Of a DNA stretch of 48,214 nucleotides, positions 1 to 8,590 are shown in pieces. Below the pieces are notes generated by a model, which was not told the origin of the DNA, searched no databases, and saw nothing but the letters and a program-made list of their open reading frames with translations. The position numbers and the translations under genes were made by a program. The DNA comes from an uncultured Burkholderiaceae bacterium (GTDB taxonomy: Bacteria; Pseudomonadota; Gammaproteobacteria; Burkholderiales; Burkholderiaceae_B). Location: positions 1 through 48,214 of the forward strand of contig CALBEY010000080.1 of the NCBI GenBank assembly GCA_937888805.1. The letters are read 5' to 3'. Every line of letters begins with the position of its first letter. Position 1 is the stretch's first letter.

Positions 1-55
1 CCGCGAGGGTGGCCGTACCGTTGGCGCCGGCGTCGTCGCCTCGATCTTGAAGTAA
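1..55 (+). CDS. tuf: elongation factor Tu, C-terminal end only (partial)
   Basis: The first bases read in frame as REGGRTVGAGVVASILK followed by TAA at 53-55, which is the conserved C-terminus of EF-Tu domain 3. EF-Tu is the GTPase that delivers aminoacyl-tRNA to the ribosomal A site. Everything upstream lies outside the window. Its position directly before rpsJ is the usual str/S10 junction of betaproteobacteria. The gene is probably intact, cut only by the window edge. Confidence 0.93.
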   Translation, partial: REGGRTVGAGVVASILK

Positions 56-58
56 TAA

Positions 59-88
59 GGTGGCGATTAACTCCGTTGATCGCCGACC
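59..88 (+). promoter_or_regulatory. stem-loop in the tuf-rpsJ spacer
   Basis: GGT-GGCGAT (59-67) can pair with ATCGCC-G-ACC (79-88), with one bulged G and an 11-base loop. It sits between the tuf stop and the rpsJ start. No T-run follows, so it is not a clear terminator. It may be an attenuator or processing site; the role is inferred only. Confidence 0.3.
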
Positions 89-109
89 CATCGTTCTTTG
101 GAATTTAAA

Positions 110-421
110 ATGAAAAATCAAAAGATCCGTATTCGCCTCAAGGCTTTCGACTATAAACTGATTGACCAATCAGCAGCCGAAATTGTTGACACGGCAAAAC
201 GTACAGGTGCGGTTGTGCGCGGCCCAGTGCCATTGCCAACACGGATTCGTCGCTACGACTTACTTCGTTCACCGCACGTGAACAAATCATCACGTGATCA
301 GATGGAAATGCGCACGCATCAGCGCTTGATGGATATTGTTGATCCAACTGATAAAACAGTCGATGCATTGATGCGTCTCGATTTACCCGCAGGTGTTGAT
401 GTTGAAATTGCGCTTCAGTAA
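110..421 (+). CDS. rpsJ: 30S ribosomal protein S10
   Basis: The 103-residue product matches S10 along its whole length, from [19 protein letters not shown] through the RGPVPLPT segment to the DVEIAL C-terminus. S10 is a 30S head protein and also, as NusE, a partner of NusB in transcription antitermination. The ATG at 110 gives the family's usual N-terminus; a TTG twelve bases upstream in the same frame would add four atypical residues. A weak GGA lies ten bases before the ATG. It opens the S10 operon, but unusually about 180 bases separate it from rplC. Confidence 0.97.
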   Translation: MKNQKIRIRLKAFDYKLIDQSAAEIVDTAKRTGAVVRGPVPLPTRIRRYDLLRSPHVNKSSRDQMEMRTHQRLMDIVDPTDKTVDALMRLDLPAGVDVEIALQ

Positions 422-441
422 ACCATATATTTTGTTTTGCC

Positions 442-471
442 TTGCGCATTAAGGCTTTTACGTGGTACGAT
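442..471 (+). promoter_or_regulatory. candidate promoter in the rpsJ-rplC spacer
   Basis: TTGCGC (442-447) and TACGAT (466-471) lie 18 bases apart and fit a sigma-70 promoter moderately well. The predicted start near 478 falls at a small perfect hairpin (477-494). The long spacer after rpsJ makes an internal promoter plausible, so genes from rplC onward could be expressed partly independently of rpsJ. No experimental support is visible. Confidence 0.35.
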
Positions 472-476
472 CGCAG

Positions 477-494
477 ACTCACTGAAAGGTGAGT
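477..494 (+). promoter_or_regulatory. perfect hairpin near the presumed 5' end of the rplC transcript
   Basis: ACTCAC (477-482) and GTGAGT (489-494) form a six-base-pair stem with loop TGAAAG. It coincides with the start predicted from the promoter at 442-471, where it could protect the mRNA 5' end or mark a processing site. It lacks a T-run and so is not a terminator. Confidence 0.3.
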
Positions 495-581
495 TGAAAA
501 AGTTGTCTAGCATTTGGTTGGTTTTTTACTGGCAAAATGACTAGATTTTGATTAAGCCCTGGCCAATCGAAGTCGGGGAAT

Positions 582-594
582 CGGGAAAATCCCG
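582..594 (+). promoter_or_regulatory. hairpin abutting the rplC ribosome binding site
   Basis: CGGGA (582-586) and TCCCG (590-594) pair perfectly around AAA. The last G of the stem is the first G of the GGGAGA Shine-Dalgarno run (594-599) of rplC. Folding could limit ribosome access, which would suit autogenous control of an r-protein operon. That role is inferred from geometry alone. Confidence 0.3.
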
Positions 595-604
595 GGAGAA
601 TATG

Positions 605-1294
605 ATGTCGAAACCGACACCTACGCCAGCCGCATATCGGCTTGGCCTGGTGGGTCGCAAGGTCGGCATGACTCGCGTTTTTACAGACGATGGTGAGTCC
701 ATCCCTGTAACAGTGCTTGACGTGTCAAACAACCGAGTGACCCAAGTAAAGTCGCCTGAAAATGACGGTTACGCCGCCGTTCAAGTGACTTTTGGGACTC
801 GTCGCGCCTCACGCGTGACAAAACCACTCGCTGGACATTTCGCCAAAGCTGGCGTCGAGTCTGGCAGCATTCTCAAAGAATTTCGTCTAGACCCATCACG
901 CGCTGCCGAATTCACACCAGGTTCCGTTATTGCCGTCGAAAGCGTGTTTGAACCGGGTCAGCAAGTCGATGTGACTGGCACCACAATTGGTAAGGGTTTT
1001 GCTGGTGCTATCAAGCGTCACCATTTCTCTTCACAGCGTGCGTCGCATGGTAACTCAGTGTCTCACCGTGCACCCGGTTCAATTGGTCAGGCACAGGACC
1101 CAGGCCGGATTTTTCCAGGCAAACGGATGGCAGGTCATTTGGGTGACGTGACACGTACGACCCAAAACCTAGATGTCATTCGTGTGGATGCAGAGCGTGG
1201 CTTGCTTTTGGTTAAGGGCGCTGTGCCCGGCCACGCTGGGGCAGACATCATTGTTCGTCCTGCTGTTAAAGCGCAACCAAAGAAAGGAGCTTAA
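605..1294 (+). CDS. rplC: 50S ribosomal protein L3
   Basis: L3 is an early-assembly 50S protein reaching toward the peptidyl-transferase centre. The [14 protein letters not shown] start and the central [16 protein letters not shown] / [10 protein letters not shown] loop, which carries the glutamine methylated by PrmB in relatives, are diagnostic. Two ATGs sit side by side at 602 and 605. I chose 605 because GGAG (595-598) is then six bases away. The 229-residue product is somewhat longer than the E. coli protein, through a Pro/Thr-rich N-terminus and a slightly longer tail. The following rplD Shine-Dalgarno overlaps the rplC stop. Confidence 0.96.
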   Translation: MSKPTPTPAAYRLGLVGRKVGMTRVFTDDGESIPVTVLDVSNNRVTQVKSPENDGYAAVQVTFGTRRASRVTKPLAGHFAKAGVESGSILKEFRLDPSRAAEFTPGSVIAVESVFEPGQQVDVTGTTIGKGFAGAIKRHHFSSQRASHGNSVSHRAPGSIGQAQDPGRIFPGKRMAGHLGDVTRTTQNLDVIRVDAERGLLLVKGAVPGHAGADIIVRPAVKAQPKKGA

Positions 1295-1297
1295 CGA

Positions 1298-1918
1298 ATG
1301 GATATTAAGCTCCTTGCTGATAACGGGACAAGCGCAGAAACATTCAGCGCGCCCGATACGGTTTTTGCTCGCGACTACAACGAAGCGTTGATTCACCAAG
1401 TGGTCATTGCTTATCAGGCAAACGCTCGCTCAGGTAATCGTCAGCAAAAAGACCGTTCTGAAGTTCGTCACTCCACAAAGAAGCCATTTAAGCAAAAAGG
1501 CACCGGTCGTGCCCGCGCTGGTATGACTTCATCGCCATTGTGGCGTGGGGGTGGTAAGGTATTTCCTAACTCGCCCGAAGAAAACTTCAGCCAGAAAGTC
1601 AACAAAAAGATGTATCGTGCGGGGATTCGTTCGATTTTGTCTCAGTTGGCCCGCGAGAACCGTATCTCAATAGTCGATGAATTCACACTTGAGGCGCCAA
1701 AAACAAAGCTAGCGGCTGATAAATTGCGTAGCCTTGGACTTGAGTCGGTTCTAATCATCACCGATGCAGTGGACGAAAACTTATATTTGGCGACACGTAA
1801 CTTGCCAAATGTAGCCGTGATTGAAACGCGCTACGCTGATCCGCTGTCCTTGATTCACTACAAAAACGTGTTGATTACAAAGCCGGCCATTGCTCAACTT
1901 GAGGAGATGCTCGGATGA
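1298..1918 (+). CDS. rplD: 50S ribosomal protein L4
   Basis: L4 (206 residues) binds 23S rRNA and lines the exit tunnel; in E. coli it also represses the S10 operon. The internal basic loop with [11 protein letters not shown] and [12 protein letters not shown] (about residues 67-92) is the tunnel extension typical of L4. The ATG at 1298 follows AAAGGAGC overlapping the end of rplC. It overlaps rplW by four bases (ATGA), so the two are probably translationally coupled. Whether L4 autoregulation works here is unknown, since the E. coli leader site precedes rpsJ. Confidence 0.97.
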   Translation: MDIKLLADNGTSAETFSAPDTVFARDYNEALIHQVVIAYQANARSGNRQQKDRSEVRHSTKKPFKQKGTGRARAGMTSSPLWRGGGKVFPNSPEENFSQKVNKKMYRAGIRSILSQLARENRISIVDEFTLEAPKTKLAADKLRSLGLESVLIITDAVDENLYLATRNLPNVAVIETRYADPLSLIHYKNVLITKPAIAQLEEMLG

Positions 1919-2211
1919 ATAACGATCGTTTGATGCTTGTTTTGATTGCGCCCATCGTGACTGAAAAGGCCACTTTGGTTGCAGAAAAAAACAACCAGAT
2001 TGTGTTTCGCGTTGTACAGGATGCAACGAAGCCTGAAATCAAGGCAGCAGTTGAGATGTTGTTCAAAGTTGAAGTGCAATCTGTGCAAGTGCTTAATCGC
2101 AAGGGCAAGGAAAAACGCTTTGGTCGCTTTGTTGGTCGCCGCCGTAACGAACGCAAAGCGTACGTTGTGTTAAAGCCAGGACAAGAACTCAACTTTGCGG
2201 AGGTCAATTAA
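1915..2211 (+). CDS. rplW: 50S ribosomal protein L23
   Basis: The 98-residue protein has the [21 protein letters not shown] opening half and the [18 protein letters not shown] segment of L23. L23 sits at the tunnel exit and is the docking site for trigger factor and SRP. It starts inside the rplD stop (ATGA overlap) and rplB begins immediately after its TAA, a spacing that implies tight coupling in the S10 operon. Confidence 0.96.
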   Translation: MNNDRLMLVLIAPIVTEKATLVAEKNNQIVFRVVQDATKPEIKAAVEMLFKVEVQSVQVLNRKGKEKRFGRFVGRRRNERKAYVVLKPGQELNFAEVN

Positions 2212-3039
2212 ATGCCTTTGTTAAAAGTTAAACCCACGTCACCCGGTCGCCGGGGAATGTTGAAGGTCGTTACACCGAATTTGCACAAAGGCGCACCAGT
2301 TGCTGCCCTTACCGAAAAGCAAATTCGTGGTTCTGGCCGTAATAACAACGGACACATTACCGTACGTCACCGTGGTGGTGGACATAAGCAGCACTACCGA
2401 CTGGTGGACTTCCGTCGTAACAAAGACGGCATTCCAGCCAAAGTCGAGCGTCTTGAGTATGACCCAAACCGTACAGCTCACATTGCTTTGCTTTGCTACG
2501 CTGATGGTGAGCGCCGTTACATTATTGCACCACGTGGTCTTGAGGTCGGGACAACGCTGGTTTCGGGTATTGAAGCGCCAATCAAAGCAGGTAATTGCTT
2601 ACCGATTCGCAACATACCTGTCGGTACAACGATTCACTGCGTTGAAATGATCCCTGGCAAAGGGGCGCAGATGGTTCGATCAGCTGGCGGTTCAGCCGTT
2701 TTGCTTGCTCGGGAAGGCACTTACGCCCAGGTGAGACTGCGTTCTGGCGAGGTTCGTCGCGTTCACATTGAGTGTCGCGCAACAATTGGTGAGGTTGGTA
2801 ACGAAGAACATAGCCTTCGCCAGATTGGTAAAGCCGGTGCAATGCGCTGGCGCGGTATTCGTCCAACGGTTCGTGGTGTTGCCATGAACCCGGTCGATCA
2901 CCCCCACGGTGGCGGTGAAGGTCGTACGGGTGAAGCACGAGAGCCAGTCAGCCCATGGGGTACACCATCGAAGGGTTATAAGACCCGTCGTAACAAGCGG
3001 ACGAACAATATGATCGTCCAGCGTCGCAAGCGTAAGTAA
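2212..3039 (+). CDS. rplB: 50S ribosomal protein L2
   Basis: L2 (275 residues) is a core 23S rRNA-binding protein required for subunit association and peptidyl-transferase function. The [17 protein letters not shown] motif (about residues 53-69) and the [13 protein letters not shown] motif near residue 230, with its functionally important histidine, are intact, as is the basic C-terminus. The ATG follows the rplW stop directly, with GGAGG inside the end of rplW acting as ribosome binding site. Length is normal. Confidence 0.97.
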   Translation: MPLLKVKPTSPGRRGMLKVVTPNLHKGAPVAALTEKQIRGSGRNNNGHITVRHRGGGHKQHYRLVDFRRNKDGIPAKVERLEYDPNRTAHIALLCYADGERRYIIAPRGLEVGTTLVSGIEAPIKAGNCLPIRNIPVGTTIHCVEMIPGKGAQMVRSAGGSAVLLAREGTYAQVRLRSGEVRRVHIECRATIGEVGNEEHSLRQIGKAGAMRWRGIRPTVRGVAMNPVDHPHGGGEGRTGEAREPVSPWGTPSKGYKTRRNKRTNNMIVQRRKRK

Positions 3040-3050
3040 GAGGCCGAATC

Positions 3051-3326
3051 ATGTCACGTTCGATCAAAAAAGGCCCATTTGTCGATTCTCATTTACTGAA
3101 AAAAGTTGATGAGTCAATTGCCGAGAAAGGGAAGAAGCCGATCAAGACCTGGTCGCGCCGTTCAACAATATTGCCCGAGTTTATCGGGTTGACTATTGCC
3201 GTGCACAACGGTCGTCAGCATGTCCCCGTTTATATTAACGAGAACATGGTGGGACATAAGCTCGGTGAGTTTTCGTTGACCCGTACGTTTAAGGGGCACG
3301 TCGCTGATAAGAAGGCGAAGAGATAA
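3051..3326 (+). CDS. rpsS: 30S ribosomal protein S19
   Basis: The 91-residue product begins [16 protein letters not shown] and contains the [28 protein letters not shown] core of S19. S19 forms a complex with S13 in the 30S head and contacts the A-site finger. Length matches the family. It follows rplB by 11 bases and precedes rplV by two. Confidence 0.97.
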   Translation: MSRSIKKGPFVDSHLLKKVDESIAEKGKKPIKTWSRRSTILPEFIGLTIAVHNGRQHVPVYINENMVGHKLGEFSLTRTFKGHVADKKAKR

Positions 3327-3328
3327 TC

Positions 3329-3658
3329 ATGGAAACTCAAGCGATTATTCGTGGGGTGCATATTTCTGCGCAAAAGACACGACTGGTAGCGGATTTGATC
3401 CGTGGCAAACCAGTTGCGCAAGCGCTGAATATTCTCGCCTTCACAAACAAGAAAGCCGCTGGCATTCTTAAAAAGGCCGTGGAATCTGCAATTGCCAATG
3501 CTGAGCACAATGATGGTGCTGACATTGATGAGTTGAAGATCACCACGATATATGTTGATAAAGCACAGTCGATGAAACGGTTTTCTGCTCGCGCCAAAGG
3601 CCGCGGGAATCAAATCGAAAAACAGACTTGCCATATCACTGTCAAGGTCGGCGCTTAA
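3329..3658 (+). CDS. rplV: 50S ribosomal protein L22
   Basis: L22 (109 residues) binds all domains of 23S rRNA and its beta-hairpin lines the exit tunnel near the macrolide site. The [21 protein letters not shown] helix and the hairpin tip with [24 protein letters not shown] match the family. No deletion is visible in the hairpin. It is preceded by rpsS at two bases and followed by rpsC after nine bases carrying AAGGAG. Confidence 0.97.
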   Translation: METQAIIRGVHISAQKTRLVADLIRGKPVAQALNILAFTNKKAAGILKKAVESAIANAEHNDGADIDELKITTIYVDKAQSMKRFSARAKGRGNQIEKQTCHITVKVGA

Positions 3659-3667
3659 GGAGTCACG

Positions 3668-4495
3668 ATGGGTCAGAAAATTAACCCGATTGGGTTCCGT
3701 CTCGCAGTTACCCGTAATTGGGCCTCACGCTGGTATGCCGCCGACAAAGATTTCGGTGGCTTGTTGGCTTCGGACATCCGGGTGCGCGAATATTTAAAGC
3801 GCAAGTTAAAGAGTGCATCAGTTGGGCGTGTTGTTATTGAGCGTCCCGCGAAAAATGCGCGCATTACTGTTTACTCAGCACGCCCTGGTGTGGTGATTGG
3901 TAAGCGTGGTGAGGACATCGAAAGTCTGAAGTCTGATTTGCAACGGCTGATGGGTGTGCCAGTTCATGTCAATATCGAAGAAATTCGTAAACCTGAGACT
4001 GACGCTCAACTGATTGCCGACTCAATTGCACAGCAGCTTGAAAAGCGAATCATGTTCCGTCGGGCGATGAAGCGTTCGATGCAAAATGCCATGCGTCTTG
4101 GCGCTCAAGGCATTAAGATCATGAGCGCTGGCCGATTGAACGGCATTGAAATTGCTCGCACGGAGTGGTACCGCGAAGGCCGAGTGCCCCTGCACACCTT
4201 GCGTGCCATTATTGACTATGGAACGGCTGAAGCAAACACGACTTATGGTGTTATTGGCATCAAGGTTTGGGTTTACAAAGGTGACATGCTGCCAAATGGT
4301 GACATGCCAGTGGAAACGGTTGTTCCTCGCGAGGAAGAGCGTCGCCCACGTCGTGCCCCACGTGGTGACCGCCCTGATAGTAAACCGGGTGCTCGTCCTG
4401 CCAGTCGAACTCGTGGTCCGCGAAAAGCGCCAGGTGCTGATGGTGCTTCGCCAGCATCTGAGGCATCGGCTGCGCCAGCGCCTGTAGGAGAATAA
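3668..4495 (+). CDS. rpsC: 30S ribosomal protein S3 with a long low-complexity C-terminal tail
   Basis: S3 is a 30S head protein at the mRNA entry channel. The [12 protein letters not shown] start, the KH-type RNA-binding segment with [13 protein letters not shown] (about residues 76-88) and the conserved C-terminal half with [21 protein letters not shown] are all present. The product has 275 residues against about 233 in E. coli. The excess is a tail from about residue 222 rich in Arg, Pro, Ala and Ser. Extended S3 tails occur in other betaproteobacteria, so I regard it as a lineage feature. Confidence 0.96.
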   Translation: MGQKINPIGFRLAVTRNWASRWYAADKDFGGLLASDIRVREYLKRKLKSASVGRVVIERPAKNARITVYSARPGVVIGKRGEDIESLKSDLQRLMGVPVHVNIEEIRKPETDAQLIADSIAQQLEKRIMFRRAMKRSMQNAMRLGAQGIKIMSAGRLNGIEIARTEWYREGRVPLHTLRAIIDYGTAEANTTYGVIGIKVWVYKGDMLPNGDMPVETVVPREEERRPRRAPRGDRPDSKPGARPASRTRGPRKAPGADGASPASEASAAPAPVGE

Positions 4496-4497
4496 AG

Positions 4498-4914
4498 ATG
4501 CTGCAACCATCACGCAGAAAATATCGTAAAGAGCAGAAAGGTCGAAATACTGGTCTAGCCACACGGGGTGCCAGTGTTTCGTTCGGAGAATTTGGTCTAA
4601 AAGCAACGGGGCGCGGACGTTTGACTGCTCGTCAGATTGAGTCGGCTCGACGTGCCATTAACCGGCACATCAAACGTGGCGGTCGGATTTGGATTCGTAT
4701 TTTTCCAGACAAGCCAATCTCACAAAAGCCCGCAGAAGTGCGTATGGGTAACGGTAAAGGTAATCCAGAGTACTGGGTTGCCGAGATTCAGCCTGGTAAA
4801 GTGCTGTATGAAATGGAAGGCGTCAGCGAGGAAATAGCAAGAGAGGCGTTCCGCCTAGCTGCCGCTAAGCTGCCGATTTCCACGACCTTCGTTTCGCGCC
4901 AGTTGGGCGCTTGA
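4498..4914 (+). CDS. rplP: 50S ribosomal protein L16
   Basis: L16 (138 residues) organises the A-site region of the large subunit. [19 protein letters not shown], the [28 protein letters not shown] core and the [23 protein letters not shown] motif are all canonical. It begins two bases after rpsC. Its Shine-Dalgarno, GTAGGAG, lies in the last codons of rpsC, which indicates translational coupling. Confidence 0.97.
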   Translation: MLQPSRRKYRKEQKGRNTGLATRGASVSFGEFGLKATGRGRLTARQIESARRAINRHIKRGGRIWIRIFPDKPISQKPAEVRMGNGKGNPEYWVAEIQPGKVLYEMEGVSEEIAREAFRLAAAKLPISTTFVSRQLGA

Positions 4915-4936
4915 GACGGTATCTAAAGGAATCGAC

Positions 4937-5128
4937 ATGAAAGCAAGTGAACTCCACAAAAAAGATGTGGCCGAGCTTAGAACTGAGCTTGATAGTCTGT
5001 TGAAGGCGCAGTTTGGGTTGCGGATGCAAAAAGCAACACAACAGCTTTCCAACAATAGCGAGATTAATAAGATGCGACGCTCTATTGCACGGGTTCGCAC
5101 TATTCTCACCCAGAAAGCTGGAGCCTAA
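4937..5128 (+). CDS. rpmC: 50S ribosomal protein L29
   Basis: This 63-residue helical protein matches L29: [10 protein letters not shown], the central [19 protein letters not shown] and the [16 protein letters not shown] end. L29 sits beside L23 at the polypeptide exit and contacts trigger factor and SRP. AAAGGAA lies seven to eight bases before the ATG. Confidence 0.96.
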   Translation: MKASELHKKDVAELRTELDSLLKAQFGLRMQKATQQLSNNSEINKMRRSIARVRTILTQKAGA

Positions 5129-5131
5129 TTG

Positions 5132-5410
5132 ATGACTGAAGCCCAAATAACCACCCCCAAACGCCAACGTAAGTTGGTTGGTGTTGTGGTAAGCGATAAA
5201 ATGGATAAGACGATTGTTGTGATAGTTGAGCGTCGCGTTAAACACCCCCTTTTGGGTAAGGTGGTTATGCGTTCTGCCAAGTACAAGGCACACGACGAAT
5301 CCAATCAGTATAAACAAGGCGACACTGTTGAAATCGGCGAGACTCGTCCGATTTCAAGAGACAAGTCTTGGTCTGCTATCCGTTTGGTTGAGGCCGCTCG
5401 CATTATTTAA
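5132..5410 (+). CDS. rpsQ: 30S ribosomal protein S17, last gene of the S10 operon
   Basis: S17 is a primary 16S rRNA-binding OB-fold protein. [18 protein letters not shown] and the [16 protein letters not shown] end are diagnostic. A TTG at 5129 could also start it, but the ATG at 5132 is placed eight bases after GGAG (5120-5123) and gives a 92-residue product. A perfect terminator follows, so the operon ends here and the spc genes resume only about 1.9 kb later. Confidence 0.96.
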   Translation: MTEAQITTPKRQRKLVGVVVSDKMDKTIVVIVERRVKHPLLGKVVMRSAKYKAHDESNQYKQGDTVEIGETRPISRDKSWSAIRLVEAARII

Positions 5411-5445
5411 GCGTTCGTCTCTTATTCCATGGCAATGGCTGTTAA

Positions 5446-5476
5446 GCAAAAACGCGACCTAAGGTCGCGTTTTTGC
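5446..5476. terminator. bidirectional rho-independent terminator between rpsQ and the aldehyde dehydrogenase gene
   Basis: GCAAAAACGCGACC (5446-5459) pairs perfectly with GGTCGCGTTTTTGC (5463-5476) around a TAA loop. The A-run and T-run flanking the GC core allow it to work on both strands. It lies between the convergent rpsQ and aldehyde dehydrogenase genes and would stop S10-operon transcripts before the spc operon. Confidence 0.92.
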
Positions 5477-5492
5477 TTTTGATTAAATTGAC

Positions 5493-6920
5493 TCAGATTT
5501 GCGTTACAAACTTTGTAACAAGATAGCCATCGAACGTTTCGCTGCCACCCTCACTGCCAATGCCACTGTCTTTAATGCCGCCGAAGGGTGTTTCGGGTAA
5601 GGCGCTTCCAAAGTGGTTAATGTTCACCATTCCAGCCTCGAGATCATTTGATACTCTTGTGGCTATTTGGAGAGAGTTCGTAAACACATAGGATGACAAG
5701 CCGAATGGGAGACTGTTGGCGCGAGCAATGACTTCATCAATATTGTCAAAAGAAACGATAGGCGCCACAGGTCCGAAGGGTTCTTGCGTCATTAGCATGG
5801 CATCGTCAGGTAGGTCTGTTATCACAGTTGGTGGGAAAAAGAATCCCTTCCCAGCAACGGCATCGCCACCGAGAAGAACCTTGCCGCCACGACTTCTTGC
5901 ATCATCAACAAAACGTTCCATGGCGGGTATTCTGCGTTCGTGTGCCAATGGACCCATCTCAACGCCCTCGTCAAGCCCGTCACCTACTTTTATGTTTGAC
6001 AAAGTGTCTGTGAAAACGGATAAAAATTTGTCATAAGCTTTCTTTTGGACATAAAACCTTGTTGGCGATACACAAACCTGGCCCGCATTGCGGATCTTAA
6101 ACTTTGCCAGCATTTTTGCAGCACGCTCAACATCAGCGTCGTCAAACACAATAACGGGTGAATGACCACCAAGTTCCATCGAGACACGTTTCATGTGTGC
6201 GCCAGCCAAGCTGGCAAGTTGTTTGCCAACGGGAACCGAGCCGGTGAAAGAGACCTTGCGACTGATGGGCGATCTAATGAGGTAGTCTGAAATTTTTGGA
6301 GGATCACCCCAAACGAGATTAAGAACCCCTGGCGGCAACCCTGCATCATGAAACATCTGCGCAATGGCCATCACGGCGCTAGGAGAGTCTTCAGGTCCTT
6401 TGAGCACCAGTGTGCAACCCGCGCCAATGGCAGCAGCCACTTTACGGATGGCCTGGTTGTAGGGAAAATTCCAGGGCGTGAAAGCCACACAAACACCAAT
6501 AGGTTCACGCAAAACGAATTGACGAACATTTTCGTTGCGTGGGGCAATCACACGACCATAGATACGACGGCACTCCTCTGCGTGCCAATCGGCATGGTCA
6601 GCGCATGAAATCAACTCGCCCATGGATTCGGCCAGCGGCTTACCTTGGTCAAGTGTCATGTTGCGTGCTATTAGAGCAGCACGATCGCGAGTCAATTGAG
6701 CCACTTTACGTAAAATGGTAGAACGTTCAGTTGGCGATGATTTTTTCCATGACACAAATGCGCGTTCTGCCGATACAAGCGCAAGCTCTAGGTCGTCGTT
6801 TGTGGCATGAGGCAAATGACCCAAGACTTCCTTATTGGAGGGGTTAACCACTTCCTGGGTCGTGCGTCCCTCGGCCTCAATAAATTGGCCGTTGATATAA
6901 AGTGCTAGCTTCTGATACAT
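5493..6920 (-). CDS. NAD(P)-dependent aldehyde dehydrogenase, succinate-semialdehyde dehydrogenase-like
   Basis: The 475-residue product belongs to the aldehyde dehydrogenase superfamily. Visible active-site elements are FTPWNFP (Asn151), a coenzyme-site Lys174 in LVLKGPED, FTGSVPVG (225-232), the general-base Glu249 in MELGGHSP, and the nucleophile Cys283 in NAGQVCVSPTRF. The family oxidises aldehydes to acids with NAD(P)+. Overall likeness suggests succinate-semialdehyde or a related short-chain substrate, but the substrate cannot be proved by reading. It is inserted, on the opposite strand, exactly at the S10/spc operon boundary, convergent with rpsQ. AGGA lies about five bases before the ATG. 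No frameshift or obvious change in composition is visible. Confidence 0.88.
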   Translation of the reverse strand: MYQKLALYINGQFIEAEGRTTQEVVNPSNKEVLGHLPHATNDDLELALVSAERAFVSWKKSSPTERSTILRKVAQLTRDRAALIARNMTLDQGKPLAESMGELISCADHADWHAEECRRIYGRVIAPRNENVRQFVLREPIGVCVAFTPWNFPYNQAIRKVAAAIGAGCTLVLKGPEDSPSAVMAIAQMFHDAGLPPGVLNLVWGDPPKISDYLIRSPISRKVSFTGSVPVGKQLASLAGAHMKRVSMELGGHSPVIVFDDADVERAAKMLAKFKIRNAGQVCVSPTRFYVQKKAYDKFLSVFTDTLSNIKVGDGLDEGVEMGPLAHERRIPAMERFVDDARSRGGKVLLGGDAVAGKGFFFPPTVITDLPDDAMLMTQEPFGPVAPIVSFDNIDEVIARANSLPFGLSSYVFTNSLQIATRVSNDLEAGMVNINHFGSALPETPFGGIKDSGIGSEGGSETFDGYLVTKFVTQI

Positions 6921-6972
6921 GGTTATCCTGAAAGAGTCCTAATCATTTTTAGTTAACCATAGTCTAACGAAC

Positions 6973-7095
6973 ATGACTGCGAACCGGATCAAAAAAGTTA
7001 GTCGTCAGGCATTCAAGCATGCGTATTGGATAGAAAATGCGGATCAAAAATGGTCTAAAAAAGAACAATTCGTGAATTGGCTTGCACAAAATTAA
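6973..7095 (+). CDS. possible 40-residue small ORF upstream of the spc promoter
   Basis: An ATG-initiated frame runs 40 codons to TAA. The product is rich in Lys, Trp and Gln, with a segment KHAYWIENADQKWSKKEQ that reads like an amphipathic peptide. I recognise no family. There is no good Shine-Dalgarno upstream, and the frame overlaps the -35 element of the proposed spc promoter. It could be a real small protein, a remnant or chance. Confidence 0.25.
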   Translation: MTANRIKKVSRQAFKHAYWIENADQKWSKKEQFVNWLAQN

Positions 7096-7110
7096 AAACC
7101 ATCATAGAAT
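7082..7110 (+). promoter_or_regulatory. candidate sigma-70 promoter of the spc operon
   Basis: TTGCAC (7082-7087) and TAGAAT (7105-7110) are separated by exactly 17 bases and are near consensus. Because the terminator after rpsQ and the reverse-strand dehydrogenase gene cut the spc genes off from the S10 operon, a promoter is needed here. The predicted start is near 7117, giving a leader of about 210 bases. Confidence 0.65.
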
Positions 7111-7117
7111 GGACGAC

Positions 7118-7137
7118 TTTCCTGAAATAACAGGAAA
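7118..7137 (+). promoter_or_regulatory. hairpin at the predicted 5' end of the spc mRNA
   Basis: TTTCCTG (7118-7124) and CAGGAAA (7131-7137) pair perfectly with a six-base loop. It would be the first element of the spc leader if transcription starts near 7117, where it could stabilise the message. No T-run follows. Confidence 0.3.
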
Positions 7138-7326
7138 AGTTGCATCACAAATTTGGTGGTGTGAAGGGCTTTAACCAGTATCACGTCTTAGAGTTTTGCT
7201 TCTTCAAACGGTGAACAAGACTAAAAGGCAAATTAAACAGATTTCGACCCAGGGCTGAAAAGCCTGACGGGACCAAAACTGGTTCACACGTGTCATGCGG
7301 TGAATTAAGTTGGAACAGGAAAAATC

Positions 7327-7695
7327 ATGATTCAAATGCAGACCACGTTAAATGTGGCCGATAACACTGGTGCACGCTCAGTCATGTGCATTAAAGTGTT
7401 GGGCGGCTCAAAGAGACGTTACGCCGGTATTGGCGACATTATTAAGGTAAGCGTAAAAGACGCAGCACCTCGTGGGCGTGTCAAAAAGGGTGAAATCTAC
7501 AATGCAGTCGTCGTTCGCACAGCCAAAGGCGTGCGTCGCAAAGACGGTTCATTGATTCGATTTGCTGGCAACGCCGCCGTTCTGTTGAATGCAAAATTAG
7601 AGCCAATCGGCACACGTATCTTCGGGCCTGTCACACGTGAATTGCGGACAGAGCGGTTCATGAAGATTGTGTCGCTTGCGCCTGAAGTGTTGTAA
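7327..7695 (+). CDS. rplN: 50S ribosomal protein L14
   Basis: L14 (122 residues) forms an intersubunit bridge and binds the silencing factor RsfS in relatives. The start [20 protein letters not shown], the [15 protein letters not shown] segment and the C-terminal [19 protein letters not shown] are all canonical. It is the first gene of the spc operon and, unlike in most relatives I recall, is not preceded directly by rpsQ. Confidence 0.97.
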   Translation: MIQMQTTLNVADNTGARSVMCIKVLGGSKRRYAGIGDIIKVSVKDAAPRGRVKKGEIYNAVVVRTAKGVRRKDGSLIRFAGNAAVLLNAKLEPIGTRIFGPVTRELRTERFMKIVSLAPEVL

Positions 7696-7706
7696 GGGGC
7701 CACAAA

Positions 7707-8027
7707 ATGGAAAAAATACGCAAAGGCGACGAAGTGATCATGTTGACGGGTCGTGACAAAAAGCGCCGAGGCACAGTGATCTCCCGTGTCGACGTTGATC
7801 ATGTGTTGGTTGAAGGCATTAATGTTGTGAAAAAACACACGCGCCCTAATCCAATGCAAGGCACAACTGGCGGCATTACTGATAAAACAATGCCCGTTCA
7901 CATTTCTAATGTGGCGATCTTCAACCCCGCAACTGGCAAAGCTGACCGTGTCGGCATTCAAGAAGTGGAAGGCCGCAAAATTCGCGTTTTCCGCTCTAGC
8001 GGTGAGCCAGTTGGTGCGAAGGCGTAA
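7707..8027 (+). CDS. rplX: 50S ribosomal protein L24
   Basis: L24 (106 residues) is one of the two assembly initiators of the 50S subunit. The KOW-type N-terminus ([19 protein letters not shown]) and the [13 protein letters not shown] motif are present. It starts 11 bases after rplN and is followed by rplE after 11 bases carrying AAGGAG. Confidence 0.96.
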   Translation: MEKIRKGDEVIMLTGRDKKRRGTVISRVDVDHVLVEGINVVKKHTRPNPMQGTTGGITDKTMPVHISNVAIFNPATGKADRVGIQEVEGRKIRVFRSSGEPVGAKA

Positions 8028-8038
8028 GGAGCTCAAAA

Positions 8039-8578
8039 ATGGAACGTATACAAGAGCTGTATCTCAACAAAATTGCCCCAGCGCTGATTGAGCAGTTTAA
8101 GTACAAAAGTGTCATGGAGGTGCCGCGTCTCACCAAAATAACCCTAAACATGGGTGTTTCTGAAGCGGTGTCTGACAAAAAAGTGATCGAGCATGCCGTT
8201 TCAGACATGACAAAGATTGCCGGACAGAAGCCAGTGGTTACAAAAACCAAGAAGTCGATTGCTGGATTTAAGATCCGCGAGGACTATCCCATCGGTTGCA
8301 TGGTGACACTGCGTGGTCGACGGATGTATGAATTCCTGGATCGTTTTATCAACGTGGCTTTGCCGCGAGTTCGGGATTTTCGCGGCATTTCAGGCAAAGC
8401 TTTTGACGGCCGCGGCAATTACAACGTTGGCGTTAAAGAACAGATCATATTTCCTGAAGTCGAATACGACAAAATCGATACCATTCGTGGCATGAATATC
8501 AGTATCACCACGACGGCAAAAACGGACGAAGAAGCCAGGGCGTTATTGACTGCCTTTAGCTTCCCGTTTCGCAACTAA
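8039..8578 (+). CDS. rplE: 50S ribosomal protein L5
   Basis: L5 (179 residues) binds 5S rRNA and contacts P-site tRNA. The family signature with [13 protein letters not shown] (about residues 31-43), the [20 protein letters not shown] segment and [18 protein letters not shown] are intact. Length equals that of E. coli. In E. coli the S8 repressor site lies near this gene's start; I could not identify a convincing equivalent here. Confidence 0.97.
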   Translation: MERIQELYLNKIAPALIEQFKYKSVMEVPRLTKITLNMGVSEAVSDKKVIEHAVSDMTKIAGQKPVVTKTKKSIAGFKIREDYPIGCMVTLRGRRMYEFLDRFINVALPRVRDFRGISGKAFDGRGNYNVGVKEQIIFPEVEYDKIDTIRGMNISITTTAKTDEEARALLTAFSFPFRN

Positions 8579-8590
8579 GAGGGCGATGAC

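Larger units (their letters stand above)
6921..7326. other. 406-bp spacer between the aldehyde dehydrogenase gene and rplN
   Basis: This A-rich spacer is divergent territory: the dehydrogenase reads leftward and the spc operon rightward. It holds a candidate spc promoter (7082-7110), a perfect hairpin at the predicted transcript start (7118-7137), a small GAAA-capped stem (7250-7266) and a possible 40-residue ORF (6973-7095). No tRNA or mobile-element ends were recognised. A GGAACAGGA run lies just before the rplN ATG. Confidence 0.6.

Noticed and set aside
7109..7174. 21-residue ORF after the spc promoter
   Set aside because: Very short, overlaps the leader hairpin, no ribosome site and no recognisable family.
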